A program made the position numbers and the translations under genes. A stretch of 64,000 nt of DNA from Cryptomeria japonica (taxonomy: Eukaryota; Streptophyta; Pinopsida; Cupressales; Cupressaceae): assembly GCF_030272615.1 (NCBI RefSeq), contig NC_081414.1:231943733-232007732 (forward strand). The letters run 5' to 3'. Each line of letters begins with the position of its first letter. Positions within the stretch are counted from its first letter, which is position 1. This document shows, one piece after another, positions 1 through 11,755 of this stretch. The notes under the pieces were generated by a model, which worked only from the letters and a program-made list of their open reading frames with translations, did no database searches and was not told the origin of the DNA.

Positions 1-247
1 TTCTAAATGTAATAAGTATGGTCATAAGACAAAAGATTGAAGAATGAATGTTAAATCCTATGCATGTGGAAAATTTGGACATATGGCTAATCAGTGCAGG
101 TCAAACAATTATATCAGTTTTAGCAAAGCAATTCAAAGGAACAATGTTACATGTTATGCATGTAATGAGGTTGGACATATTGCTAAATTCTGTCGAAGCA
201 GAAATCCATCGGTTGGTAATGGAGGATCAAATGAGAAAGGGAAATAA
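1..247 (+). pseudogene. Gag-like zinc-knuckle remnant of B1
   Basis: The reading frame carries three nucleic-acid-binding CCHC knuckles in a row. The first (CNKYGHKTKD) is cut by a TGA at about 40-42. The second (YACGKFGHMANQC) has lost its first cysteine. The third (CYACNEVGHIAKFC) is complete. This is the C-terminal part of a retrotransposon Gag-like nucleocapsid, homologous to the knuckle proteins of B2 and B3 in this window. The 5' coding part lies outside the window. The frame ends in a lysine/glycine-rich tail. Knuckle loss and the internal stop indicate a dead copy. Confidence 0.75.
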
Positions 248-778
248 AAGGTTAGTGAAATCTGGCAAGATCATACCCAGTGATGGGTCAGGAAGACTAA
301 AGAACAATCAACAAATGAGAATGCACTGGTTACTTATCCAGTAGAGGAGGTTGCTCCTGCATCGACAGGTAGCTCATCCAGTAACTAAGGTAGATGCCTT
401 AGGGGTAGGCAAAATTGATGAAGATGTTGCATATGCCCCGGGAAGAGGTTTTGGAAGAAGTTCCAAACATTGGAGATGCTTATCTGGCATGGACATGTTT
501 TGTTCGAGATCCGGTATCTTTCACCGGAAGTTATTGATGTCAATAAAAGATTAGGGTTTTTCTGGGAGAATAAAAGGTCGAATTCACTTCATTTTTTATC
601 ACCTTACCTATAGAGTGATTGAGTGTGATTAAGAGTGATTCAGAGCAATCAAAGGCTATTTAGTGTGATCAGATATCTTCTTAAGCGATTTCACCGGGGA
701 CTGAAAGAGTTTGTTAGGTTTTCATCGACAACGATTATCGGGTACTTATCTTTAATCACGAAAGCAGGATCATCTTCT
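248..778 (+). other. B1 spacer between Gag remnant and accessory ORF
   Basis: No convincing coding sequence is seen. About 605-660 has repeats of the type GTGATTNAGAGTGATT. The corresponding stretch in B2 (25509-27275) is also non-coding, so this is probably the intercistronic region or the leader of the second ORF. Confidence 0.5.
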
Positions 779-3627
779 ATTACTATCTTTGTTTCAAACC
801 TATCTTTTGTTGAGGTCAAGGACCGTCCTAGGCCAACTTTCAAGTGATATCATCATGTGGCTACCCTGGATGACTCGGTTGGAGTATTTTCCTATGTTCC
901 GGAAGGTGTGGTTTATGTCGAAGATGTTGGGAAATACATACATTATCACATTGAGGATTTGGGGACATTTGATATAAAGGGCATGTACATGAGTGAGCTT
1001 ATGGGAGATTCTGGAAAGATCAAACCTGCATACAAGCACATTGAAGACTTAGGGTTTACCAAAATTCTGAACATTCCAAAATTCGAAGATGAAATCATTA
1101 GATATGTTTTAAGCAAAGTACATGGGGAGTTTATATGGCTAGATAGACCTTACAAGATCACCAAGGAAGCCATCAGGGCACTCACCAGTTTTCCATAGGT
1201 TGGGCAACATCCAGATAAGAAGGTTTCTAATGATTATGTCAACAAAATCACCGACGCAACATCAGATACAAGATCTATGAGAATAAGCACTATTACCAAC
1301 ACAGATATTAGATTCAGTAGCATGATCATTGGTTATAAGGTAACTCAGTCAAACCGACTAAATTCTGTTTCTAGCTCTTGCATTTTTGTAGCTTATAAGA
1401 TGATGCGAGAAAATGAGAAATTAGATCTAAGTGGTTGGATGTTGGATGAGATGTTAATAAACTTAGGAAGGATTAAAGGATAAAAGAAAGGGACTTTCTG
1501 GTATGGCAACTTAATTGTTCGCTTATTGCTATTTTTTATGAATGACACTCCTAGTTTTGAGAAGAGACAATGGGCATTTGATATCCTAGTAGGGAGACAA
1601 TTGGATCAGTTAATTGCTACATTGGGCAGTCAAAGAGATGACAAGGTATGGGGATATTTCAAAGCATTTCAGAAGTCTATGAAATCTAGGGAAAGGGTTC
1701 CTAAGCATATTGTTAAAAAATACTCAACTGACATATGCTTCATGGTGAAGAAAGATGAAACACTTATGGAAGTGGTTAAGCCCCAGAAGATCTGGCTTGA
1801 GGAAATGGGCTATGAAATTGATGCACAGATCCTTGATGCTTATGCAAAGATGTTGATTGATGCACAAGTTGATGAAGCTGAGAAGCATTGTGGTACTGCT
1901 AAACAAAAGACATAAGAGGTTGAAACATAGTTCAACCAGAAGAAGAGAGAGAAGTAGGAAGGAAAGGCAAGAAAGTTTGTAGAGAAAGTCTCACAGGACA
2001 TTAAAGCATTGATTGATGCTATCCCAGAGAAAGGTAGGAAGAGGAAGGATCTAGAAGTACACATTGAGCCTTTTATAGCAAAGTCTGAATCTAAGGATGA
2101 CGTACACTTGGATTTCAAGAGGGTTATAAGGAATAAAACAGAGGAAACCAAGGTAGAGGCTCAAAATCAACCGGTTAGGAGAGTTACATTCAAATTACCA
2201 GCACAAAAGCAAGCACCAAAAGTAACAACTTCAGCTCCATGCAGTACTACAAAAAGGAAGAAGAAGAATGACATTGATACAACAATTCAATATGAGGAAA
2301 TGGATAAGACACTTGAGGTTGTAGATAGAAAAATATTTAACAACAAACATAGAATAACCAGTCTTATCCTAGGAGGGCAAATGAGATAATAAAGGAGATC
2401 CAAAAGGCATGGGTTAAGTTCTTTCAAGAGAACTGAGGTTTCTTTACTTCACTGGAATTAAAAAAAGATACCGTAGACACCCCGGTTGAAGGGAAAGGAA
2501 AGGGTATTATGGGCACTTCACCCTCAATTTTGAAAAACATTAAGATAGTGGAAATCAAGCCCCCGACAAATACAAATGTACAGGCAAATGTTGAGATACC
2601 GGCAAAAATAGAGAGTGAAAAGGTTGATATTATATAGGATACTAATGTTGAGGATAGCAGTTCTCCAGATACAAATGTACAAGTTGAGGTTACAGTTCCT
2701 ATAGAGGAACCGATAGTTACGGAGACTGCACCAAGTGGTGAAGCCACCAGTGCAAGTGAGGAAGCTATTAAGGATAAATCATCAGAGGAGAAGAAAGGGG
2801 TATCCGGTAGGGAACCGGTAGTAGGTCCATCATTGTTGTCAATTGACACCTCGCAGGTTGTAAAGAAAAACATAGCCGAGATGAGTCCTACTGAACTCAT
2901 GATGATGGTTGCACATAAATTGATGGAGGGATCTACGGATAAAGGGATTATTGATCAGTTTATCACTGTTTTGCAAAGACTAGTCCTAGAGTGCAAGATT
3001 GATAGAGAAGCAAGCCCATTCGGCAAGCTTAAGACAATTACTGAGCACATTTCAAAGGATTTTCAATCCTTGCAACATATTTAAAACCGACAAGCATTGA
3101 AGAGGTTCACATAGGCAAAAAGAGCTACATTTGATCAAGTAATTGAGTCTAAGAGGAAGAAGATTGATGAAAAGTCAAAATTAATAGACAATTCTTTAAA
3201 GTAGTGTACACATATTTACAGAGTATGTTGTAACACAAATGTTCTTACAATTAATGTGGATAAGAAGATTAAGGAATTTCAGGAGAAAATTGCAGGTATA
3301 GCAAATTGTTTTGATGGATTGAATTCATTGACTACATCCATTGATGGTCAAATTTTGGTTTTGGAAGCTCAAATTTTTGTTCTTGAGAAATAAAAAGACA
3401 AAATCATAAGAAGAGCCAGAAGTCTTAGAGGCTCGGTGAGTCCCTGGTTGGATTCACTCAGTGTACATAAGAAGGAGTGTATGGATATGGTTGGAAAGCC
3501 CACATCGACAGAGCTAAGTGAGAAAGAGTCCTTTGCACATATGATAAATGGACTTGCATCTATTTCAGGCACTTTGAAATTTGGTTGGGATACTTATCTT
3601 GAACTATTGGAGAAGGCATATCCATAA
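779..3627 (+). pseudogene. B1 accessory ORF of unknown function, decayed
   Basis: I do not recognise a named family. Homologues are encoded by B2 (25508 down to 4864, interrupted) and B3 (49935-48159). Shared landmarks, in order: a short start region ending RPTFK; a GVxxVEDVxxYIH motif near 905-950; EFIWLDRPYKITKEAI near 1125-1170; RFSSMIIGY near 1310-1340; and CFMVKKDETLMEVV followed by MGYEID near 1730-1825. A lysine-rich middle part (about 1920-2390), an acidic part (2450-2830) and a helical C-terminal part follow. The first stop, TGA at 845-847, falls where B2 has arginine (FKR), so CGA to TGA decay is likely. Further stops and shifts occur, for example at 1198, 1483, 1915 and 2389. It sits where pol would be in a copia element. 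Confidence 0.65.
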
Positions 3628-3944
3628 ATTTTTAAGTTTGTTAAGCTCCAGTAAGATATTTTTGGGATATTCATTGTACAGTATCTATCATTCCTTGTCC
3701 TAGTTTTGGATCTTTGGCATTCTTTTTGGAAATTTTGATTGCATTGATGTCAAAGGGGGAGTGATATAGATGTGAAAAAGAAAAGAGGGAGTTGTATACA
3801 TTAGGGGAGATATGGAGACATGGAAATATCGAGTATAATCATAGATGAATATTTAGCTCAGGGGGAGAAGGCAGGATGAAATCGACAGATGAAACCTTGA
3901 CCATTTTTCACGCCAGTGTTGCCATCAATGCCAAAGGGGGAGAT
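3628..3944 (+). promoter_or_regulatory. B1 3' UTR with repeated polypurine tracts
   Basis: AAAGGGGGAG occurs at 3752-3761 after ATTGATGTC, a CAGGGGGAGAAG tract lies near 3858, and AAAGGGGGAGAT occupies 3933-3944 after ATCAATGCC, directly next to the LTR. Several copies of the plus-strand primer are a known habit of Sireviruses. The last one is the functional candidate because it abuts the TGTTGG of the LTR. Confidence 0.75.
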
Positions 3945-4863
3945 TGTTGGCAATTGACACTCAATTGGTTGGTTTCACTATGTTGTCATTGATGGCAACA
4001 TGATATTTTGGTTTAGTTGTGTAGCAACAGACACTTCACCAGCACCGATAGGATGGAAGGATTTATTTGGTTACCGGTAATGCAGGGTGACATGGTTTAG
4101 AATAAGGTTATCGGTATTCAAGTCCGACATCTCTTGGATCCGACATCAACAATTTATTTTGATATTAATGTATTTATGTTATCTATCCGACATGTTTATT
4201 CATATTGTAAATATCTTTGTAAGCCAACATAAGGCATGATAAATTGTATAGGGTATATAGGTTAGTTGGATTAGATCATTTTGGAAGTGGACATGGTGAT
4301 GGATATGTGAATGTGATATCATGTGAATATGTATTAAGAAGGAGATGCAAAATATATCTGAGAGATTATGTATGTGAGGATATTTATGTAAGGGTTATTT
4401 CGATAAAGGGTTTAGGTTTTCAGACTGGAACATACAGAGCTTAACTGGAGCTGTATTCTGGCATAGAAGATGCCATCTTAGAAGTTCACTCATTTCTCCA
4501 TATTGAAGTCTCGATTTATATGTAGTTAGTGAGGCTCCTTTTGTGATTGAGTAGTTTGATCTAGGCTGTAAGCCTTCCTACAAGTGCATGCCCCTATATT
4601 TTGTAATATCTCTTCATATGGCCAGTGAATTGATATTGTGGGTCAAAAATCCCACTGTGGTTTTTCCTCTTTGATGTTTTCCATGTATAATTATGTGTCT
4701 TATGGTGTTCATTTATGTGATTGGCTTATTGGTTGCTTTACTTCTTTCAATTTTGTATGTACCGGTATACCGGTTGGTGTATGCATGTTTTAATAAGGCT
4801 AAAATTGATCATTCCGCTATAACACTGATTCACCCCCCCTCTCAGTGTTATTGGATTTCAACA
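3945..4863 (+). repeat. 3' LTR of B1 (919 bp)
   Basis: Starts TGTTGGCAATTGACACTC right after the polypurine tract and ends TTTCAACA. Near its end it holds the block GATTCACCCCCCCTCTCAGTG, and around 4650 the block CCCACTGTGGTTTTTCC. Both recur in S1, the B2 5' LTR, S2 and the B3 5' LTR. CCGGT-centred motifs are present. No coding sequence. Confidence 0.85.
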
Positions 4864-6507
4864 TCTTCAACAAGTCTTTATTTACTGTTAGGGAAACTTT
4901 ACATTTATCAGTTTCACCCATTAACTGTTCTACCCTTTTCTTCTTGTAATCCTTTTCAACATAAATGTATGCAGGTTCTTCAAAAGTTTTAAGTTGTTCA
5001 CCTACATCAACAACTAACTGCCCAAGCTTATCCATCAGTGTAACAAGATTTTCAAGATCAGTCTACCATAGGAGACTTGACAAAATTTTAATAGCAAACT
5101 TCAAGGTCATTATTTCCTTTTGTTGTTCCTTTAACCTTTTCTTTTGTGCTCTTGATTGCATAGCCTGTGCAATTTCCATAAGATGTGAGAAATTCAAACT
5201 ATCCATGTCTATTGGACCTTTTATGCTGATTGAGTCATCATCATCATCCTCAATATTGATTTCTTCTTCTTCTCCTCTATTTTCTTTTCCTCTTCTACCT
5301 TCTCTGTTTTCTTCTCTTTCTCTGTCTTTTCTTCCTCTATTTTCTTCTCTTCCTTCTTTTCATCTTCATCTTCTTTCCTCTCCTCCTTGTCTTTTTTTGT
5401 CTTCTCTTCATTAGTGGTGTCCTTGACTGGTGGTAGATTTTCAATAGTTTGTTCTTTTACCGGTTCTTCCTTATCCTTTTGATTATCCTCAGTAGTAATA
5501 TTTACATTTGCATTGATACTTACATTGAATGGTGTAGACTAAGTCTCTGTTGACTATGTAGTTACCGGTTGCTCAATTGAGCTTTTCTTTGCTTCTTTGT
5601 TCTCAAATTTTTCCTGTCGAGGTTCAAACATCTGTACATCAACTTCAAAAACTTCTATATTGTCAGCAATATTATCAAAATTATCAGCATCATCTGTACC
5701 ATCATCTTGTATATCTATCAGTTCAGTATCAATAGGATCATCTTGTAGATACTTATTATCTTGTTCAAAGTCGGTAGCCTTAACACCTTCAAGAAAGTCT
5801 TCTCCCTTTAGCCTAACAACAGTATCATCCTTGATTTCTTCATCTTTCTCCTCTTCTTCATCAGGGATGAGGCCTAAAGCCCTTTTCAACAAAATCTCAG
5901 TCTCCTTCTGGACTGATTCAGTCTCTCCAATAAGCATTCTTGTTAATCTTTTCTTTGATCTGAAAATTACTTTTGTACTAGCCTTTATCTATTCAATTTC
6001 CTCTATGGTTGCTTCCAGTAGCAAGTGTTTAAGTCTATAATCAATACATTCTTTATCTAAGCTTATTGCTGCTTGCCACCTTGCATCAATCAAATTATAT
6101 AAAGAATCTGGAATTTGCCCTTGTAATTAAATGAGGGCTTTGCTTAACTTATTCATGCTAAAGATTACATAATCTTCAATTTCCCTTTGTTGGCTTTCAG
6201 ACAAATGAGTAAACAATATGTATAAACCTTTGTAAATACCATAATCCCTCATAATTCTAACCATTCTTACAAAATAATCTTCAAGCATCAATGTTTTCTT
6301 AGGTGCTTTACCTTTACCAGTAGTCTTCTTCTTCTTAGCACTTGCCCTTAGTGTTCTCTTATCTTCTTTTGGTTATGTAGCCTCTACATCTATCACCGGT
6401 TTGTGGGCTTTATCCTTCTTTCTTTTACAGATTAGGGCAGACACAACAGGAGGTTCAATAGGTTTACCTTTCCTCCGAAATTGAATTTTAGTAGGCTTCC
6501 CTCTTTG
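4864..6507 (-). pseudogene. B2 accessory ORF, C-terminal fragment
   Basis: Read on the minus strand this starts with a basic part (RRKGKPIEPP near 6470, lysine runs near 6330), passes through a glutamate/aspartate-rich stretch at 5937-5554 (EEEEKDEEIKDD, then several DD and DN pairs), and ends in a helical region near 5035-4870 with KTFEEPAYIYVEKDYKKK. The same order (basic, acidic, helical) is found at 1920-3084 in B1. Several stops and shifts break it. It was separated from the rest of the ORF by insertion of element D at 6508-6512 and is cut at 4864 by B1. Function unknown. Confidence 0.6.
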
Positions 6508-6512
6508 GGATT
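6508..6512. repeat. Target site duplication GGATT, left of element D
   Basis: GGATT stands immediately outside the TGTTAG start of the left LTR and again immediately outside the CTAACA end of the right LTR (22604-22608). A 5-bp duplication is standard for LTR retrotransposon integrase and fixes both ends of D to the base. Confidence 0.92.
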
Positions 6513-7351
6513 TGTTAGTAAACAGATTTTTCCCTTTCAAGAAATTTATTTATTCTCTCCGAACAAAGATGTAACTCCTGTAAGCCTGATTATGAAAGTA
6601 AACAAACTACCAACAATTGGATGAATTAATTAAAATTCAACCTCTGCATTTGAGGGCAACTCCTCGTATGATTTGCAATGAATTTAATATACAAATGAAA
6701 TGTTGACACTTTTTACCAGAAAGTGTAGAAAGGATTTAGCATTCATCCATCGACAGAAAAGAATGCTTTCAAACTGAAACAAAGAAAATATATTTTGAAG
6801 ATTAAATTGAGTTCACAATCTCTGATTCACACACATGTTCACCTAATAAATTTAGAGCATAGCAAATGCGCTGTGTATTGATGTCTAATCGATTCTCTCT
6901 CATGCCTCACAGGACAAGGGGGATTAGCACAACTCAATCCATAATGAATCTGCTAACAAATAATGGCAACCATGAATCCATAAAAACATAGAGATAACTG
7001 ACCATAAAATGATATCATGCCCATAGCAAATTTCTCAAGAAAAATTACTAATCTTCAAACACATAGATTCAAAGAATGCATATCATAACACTTTATTGAT
7101 AATCAACCATTCTAGTTTCAAACAATTCATAGGAAAACCAAATTGAATATTATTTGCTGCTCAAAAAATCACAATTTTTCGGGGCCAACAAAAACAAGCT
7201 TTCCAGCTTAAATAGCCTCAAGGCTCATAGTTTTTACATGAGAAATTTAAAATTTACTTTAATGAAAGGTTAAAGAAACCGTTTGCTAAAACAGGAAAGA
7301 AATAACTAAAACAATAGCCACTGTAAGGCTGCCAACTCATTATTAGATTAA

Positions 7352-10300
7352 CTATGCTTCCACTATGGCAGAGGAGGTTACTGATCTATCTTGCTTTGTC
7401 GCAGAATGATGCCATTCCAGGTGTGCCGTCGAGAAGCTCAAGATGACTTGAAAATAAGGAAGACCAATGTGTTGAATCCTTTGCTTCCACACCTCCTTAT
7501 CCATGTTCACGTGTGCCACTCTTGCCTTATGTACCTCCAAATGATCAGAACAGACTGTGAGCATTGATTAAATCCTAGCCACCTTTGAGAAGTCATTCAT
7601 GGTCAGGGATTTCCTCATTTGAATGAATTGTATTCTTTCTTGAAAGATCTTGATCATATCTGCGGCTGCCTCAATTGTCTTAGCACCGTCTTTCATGAGA
7701 TGGATGTCAATTCACTTGAGATCCTTCTGTATTGTATCAATCAAGTCTGTCAATCCTCTGAGCAATTTGGTGGACTCTTCATGACCTTGTTTAATGATCG
7801 AGTTACACCACTCCACATTCTTCTTTGATACATACAATACATTATCATCCAAATTTTCTACTGGTTTTTTGGCCAAGAACTTCATCACTCCATATTTCTA
7901 TATATCATTCATTTGTGCAAGGACCACCACCCACTTAATCCTTTCTTTCTCCCAAGCCACCGTTTCCAGCTCTAATTCCTTTCTCACAGTCTCAACATCT
8001 TTATAAACCTTCACTAGATTAACGATGTAATCCGATCCTTGTTGCATTATAAGATCCAACCATTTATTAAATATTTCTGTAACTATTCTGTTCCTTTGAA
8101 CTTGGTCCAACATCTTTTGATTGGCCAGAGATTTGGGATCAAATGATCCCGGTATCTGTGACAAAGGCTGGGGGTTTGGATTATGGATGGCATTGATATA
8201 CTCAGCCATCTGAGTAATGACTTGCTTCAATTCCCTTTTGTCTTTTTCATCCTTCCAAGTTCTTGAAATTATCCTCTTTGTGGATGATTCCAAATGCTTA
8301 ACATCCACGACACGCGAAGCAACTCCCAAGTCTATCTTTTCAACTACAAAATCCTCCTTAGTAGCTTTGTCTACATCTCTCCCTAGAATTGGTTTGTCTA
8401 TCTTGGCCGTCTAGTGACCTATTGCTTCATCCACTTCAAGCATTGTCTGCATATTGAGTTTTTTCGACTTTGATGCTTTTCCCAAACATTTGTTGACCAT
8501 GTCTTCCATAGGGATTGTAATTGGCACTACACTCCATTTCTTTCCAACAACAACTTCCAACCATCGTTGTATGTTCACAGGCTCTTTGGGTGGAGGAGTT
8601 GTTTGTATATAAGGTGAAGTAACAATGACCAGGGTGATCATGGGGTCTTGTTTACTCTCTACTTCCTTACCCATGTCCATTTTTTGTATCACAAGTTCGT
8701 CCAAATCCTGTTGATCCATTGTTACTTCTAACTCTTCACTAGGGTCTAGGTCTACAACAACCTGTTTTAAAATGGGCTCCCTACTCTTTTTCTTACTTTT
8801 GGACCGAGTTACTCGAGCGGCCGTGGAACCTGATGATGACCCCTTTGATCTCCTAGGTTGGATTTTATCAATGATAGGCCTTGAAATACCTGCAACATTA
8901 ACAATTTCATTAGTGAAAGTAATGGGAGATTGAGTCACAAGTTGTGAATCAACTCTTAGTTCATGTGAGGACATGTAAGATCCCCCCTTAAACTTTTGAT
9001 TTCTCAACCATTTCTCTATTCATCTTATAACATTAAAAGTTTTGGTTTGAACACTGTGATCCTCCTTTCTATCCCAATCAATCTCTGGAATTGGCTTTCC
9101 TTGAACCTTTGTGTCAAAATCTGGGTCTAAGATATCTTCCCCTGTATCTTCTTGTACTCAAAATATATTGATTGGAAGCTTCATGGTAATTATTTGTTGC
9201 AGAGTGAACCTTGACCACAGTCTTTTCCTTACCTCAAATTCATCACTACAATTCTCCTAGTAATCCTCCAGCTACGGTTCATGACAAAAATGGTTGTCCA
9301 CACTTAGATTTTCAATGACATAACCTCTACTATCGAACTTACCCCTTGCCACATATGGTTGCAGGTTCATCCTTTTAAACTCCAATTCCAGGTTCAAAGC
9401 GTCAGATATAGATTTGCAGCTATAATATCCGAGTTCAATAGGGAATACAACTCCAAACTCACCCTTTGTTCCCAATCTCCTATCAATGTAAGCTAGTTGC
9501 CTGCTCACTTCTATAAGTACATAGTTGTTGAATGCATATGTAGGCAAATTGAATGGTTGACCCTTAAAACCACCTACTCGTAGGTAAGTGAACCTGGGAA
9601 ATTGAATAAAGAAGCTACCATATATACTTATGAACTCCATTTCTTCAATAGACATTCTCCTATTCACATCCCCCTAGAGCTCAAAAGTAAGTTTTCCCAC
9701 GAAAACACCATTCCATCTATCAATTTGCTTAACATGTCTTTGCTGCTGTAACAGGGGATAATAATTATACACTCTCATTCCATCTACCCAAGGTTCATTA
9801 AGTAGACCAGGCCAATCCCTTGTACAAGCTGATATGTAGAAAAGATAAGAAGACATATAAAAACCTCACATTCCCACAAAATTACCCAACCCTTCATGAA
9901 GTCTTTATGCAATTACCTGAGACCAATTGAGATACCTGTCACCAAATAACAACACCTGGATGAAAAAGTACATCCAATCCTCCCAGTAGAAAGAATGTGA
10001 GTTTTCCTTCACCTTGCTCAGTAGTATCACAATATCCCACACTTCTGTGATGAAATGGTCTCTAGTTAGGAGCTTTGGCAGTCGTGATCCTCCTTTCTGA
10101 ACTTTCAGGAGCCAATTCCTAGCAATCACACTCCTATACTTACTTTTCTTTTCCAAGAAAGGCATACGAGTTCCCAATGGTCCAATCCTCATATTCATCT
10201 TTGTGCAGAATTCCCATTGCCGCCATTATTGTTTCTCTATTGATACTGACTAGCGGCTCACCATTACTAGTTCTGATGCATCTCTTCTCCGTATCATACC

Positions 10301-10530
10301 TATTCATTCAAGCAATCACCAAATCTGGACATGGTGCGACAAGTGTGAATGCAACAGCTTCAACAAGACCATTTTTCACTATTTTCTCCATCATTGAACT
10401 AGTTTGAGGGTTCTTGGCTCTCTCTAAGAAATCTCCTAAATCCACATGAACCAAGGAAGTATCTTCTAGCTCTAGTAATATGCTCACCAAACATGAGGTC
10501 CGACCAAGCTTCGAACAATATTGGTCTCAT
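7352..10530 (-). pseudogene. LTR-encoded ORF of element D, left (3' LTR) copy
   Basis: About 1,060 codons in the LTR sense direction, from ATG at 10530-10528 to TAG at 7354-7352. The right-LTR copy (21543-18363) has the same start, length and stop. Most disruptions here are private to this copy: a one-base insertion soon after the start, a frame change near 10150-10200, a stop replacing a codon in VIVERL, one after CHEP (9272), and one after FNVIR. One TAG (8411-8413) is shared with the other LTR. Order: N-terminal globular part with a NGEPLVSINRETI motif and SGFYMSSYLFYI-like segment; a second globular part with FISIYGSFFIQF; a basic serine/lysine patch; and an alpha-helical C-terminal half rich in K, E and Q. 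No Gag, Pol or Env match is visible. The N-terminal part is related to the E ORF at 46149-48148. Confidence 0.75.
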
Positions 10531-10951
10531 ACTTGCCTATCTATACTTCTAACCAAGAAATTCTTTAAAAAAGGTAGAATTTTACTCCAGTAATTTAGGG
10601 ATTTTCTTCCTATACTGATAAATCTTCAAAACTAAAAGAAACATAGTTTAGGAGGAGTCGTTTGAACTTACCCGTTACCACCATGAAAACTATAAACTTT
10701 CTCAAGAAATCAGAGCTGGTTTTACCTTCAGCACCTCCAATTTGCTCAAGTATAGCAGCTGCAACCCTTACAAACTATGGACATAAATTCACGCATCCTT
10801 TTCGAACATATGGGAAAATATCTATAATGCCACACACACTCCCTAATAATTCACTCAAATGTGTGAAGTAACTGTGAAATGACTAAAATCTGACACCTTA
10901 ATTATCCATCACTTCTGCACAAGTAGTTGATGCACTCATGATTACTTTCCA

Positions 10952-10959
10952 TATTTATA
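10952..10959 (-). promoter_or_regulatory. Candidate TATA box in D 3' LTR
   Basis: The minus strand reads TATAAATA about 420 bases upstream of the LTR ORF start and downstream of the palindrome array. The equivalent in the right LTR is TCTAAATA, so it is altered there. Weak evidence on its own. Confidence 0.3.
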
Positions 10960-11049
10960 ATTTTAAACTATTGAACACTGGGAATAATCCTTCTTGCCAC
11001 GCCACTTTCAATATCATCAAGAGCCTTAAAATTAGTTTTGAAGTAAACT

Positions 11050-11494
11050 TTTGAACCTTGAACCATTTCACAAAGAGTTCAATGGTTCAAATTTATTAAA
11101 GAAGTACAACAATGAACAAGCGACACACCACATTATTGGGAACAAGCAACAACAAAGATTATTAAGCAGAATCCTTGAACCATTTCAACCGCTTGAACCC
11201 TTTGAACCGCTTGAAAATTGGTTCAAAGTTCAAGTTCATAAACTAACTTAAAACATATAGACAATCGCTCGTTATACAACAATACATTGCTGCGACTTAC
11301 AAAAGGCATTTTGTACCTTGAACCATTTGGTTTACGGGTTCAAAGTTCAAAATGTATAACATTAATGCACTTTCTTTCGTGAAGACAAAGACCGCTAACG
11401 ACTTCTTCTCTTTTTTTTTCCCTTTCTCAAAATGCGCTTTGAACCTTGAACCTATTGAACTTTTTAGAAAGAGTTCAACAGTTCAAGTTCAAAG
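11050..11494. repeat. Array of GGTTCAA palindromes in U3 of D 3' LTR
   Basis: Four imperfect inverted repeats built on TTGAACC/GGTTCAA. Arms 11050-11064 and 11077-11091 match at 13 of 15. CTTTGAACC and GGTTCAAAG flank 11 bases near 11200-11230. Arms 11307-11324 and 11337-11354 match at 16 of 18. Arms 11437-11461 and 11472-11494 pair with two one-base gaps. The array is preserved in the right LTR at 22066-22508. Confidence 0.8.
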
Positions 11495-11755
11495 GAAAAC
11501 AAAGGACCCGATAGAAATAAAGGCACAATAAGGTAGCCCGTAAGTATGAATATTCAAAAAATTAGAAGTTGCAGGGAGACTAACATTGGCTCTGACTGGG
11601 GACTAGGACTGAGAAGGAACTAGAAATAAACTCCAAAATTTCTAGTTTTGCAAGTAGACTTTAGTTAAAGATCGAGACAAAAGCAAAAACCAGAAAAGAC
11701 ACACAACTACTAATCAAACCAAAACCCTATATACAAAACCATGATGGACTCTTGT

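Larger units (their letters stand above)
1..4863 (+). mobile_element. B1: copia/Sirevirus-like non-autonomous LTR element, 5' end outside window
   Basis: In + order the element shows Gag zinc-knuckle remnants, a non-coding gap, a decayed accessory ORF of unknown function, a 3' UTR with several purine tracts, and a 3' LTR beginning directly after AAAGGGGGAGAT. The tract, the TGTTGG start and the CAACA end are typical of Ty1/copia Sirevirus-type elements. No protease, integrase or reverse transcriptase is visible between the Gag remnant and the LTR, so this copy looks non-autonomous. Its last base abuts B2 sequence on the opposite strand, which fits B1 having inserted into B2. The left end and its target duplication lie outside the window; TCTTC at 4864-4868 is the predicted duplication. 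Confidence 0.8.
6513..11585 (-). repeat. 3' LTR of element D (5,073 bp)
   Basis: Matches 17524-22603 along its whole length by eye, with a difference every 10-25 bases in most stretches. Transcription direction is minus, so U3 is at the high-coordinate end (11585 to about 10550) and holds the palindrome array. The LTR ORF follows (10530-7352). The last 840 bp (7351-6513) are AT-rich and non-coding. Two LTRs are identical at insertion, so this divergence implies an old insertion. Confidence 0.93.

Noticed and set aside
2424-2900. 158-residue minus-strand ORF
   Set aside because: Antisense shadow of the B1 accessory ORF acidic region, rich in S, T and V because of the opposite-strand composition.
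5597-6040. 147-residue plus-strand ORF, serine-rich
   Set aside because: Antisense shadow of the B2 acidic region on the minus strand.
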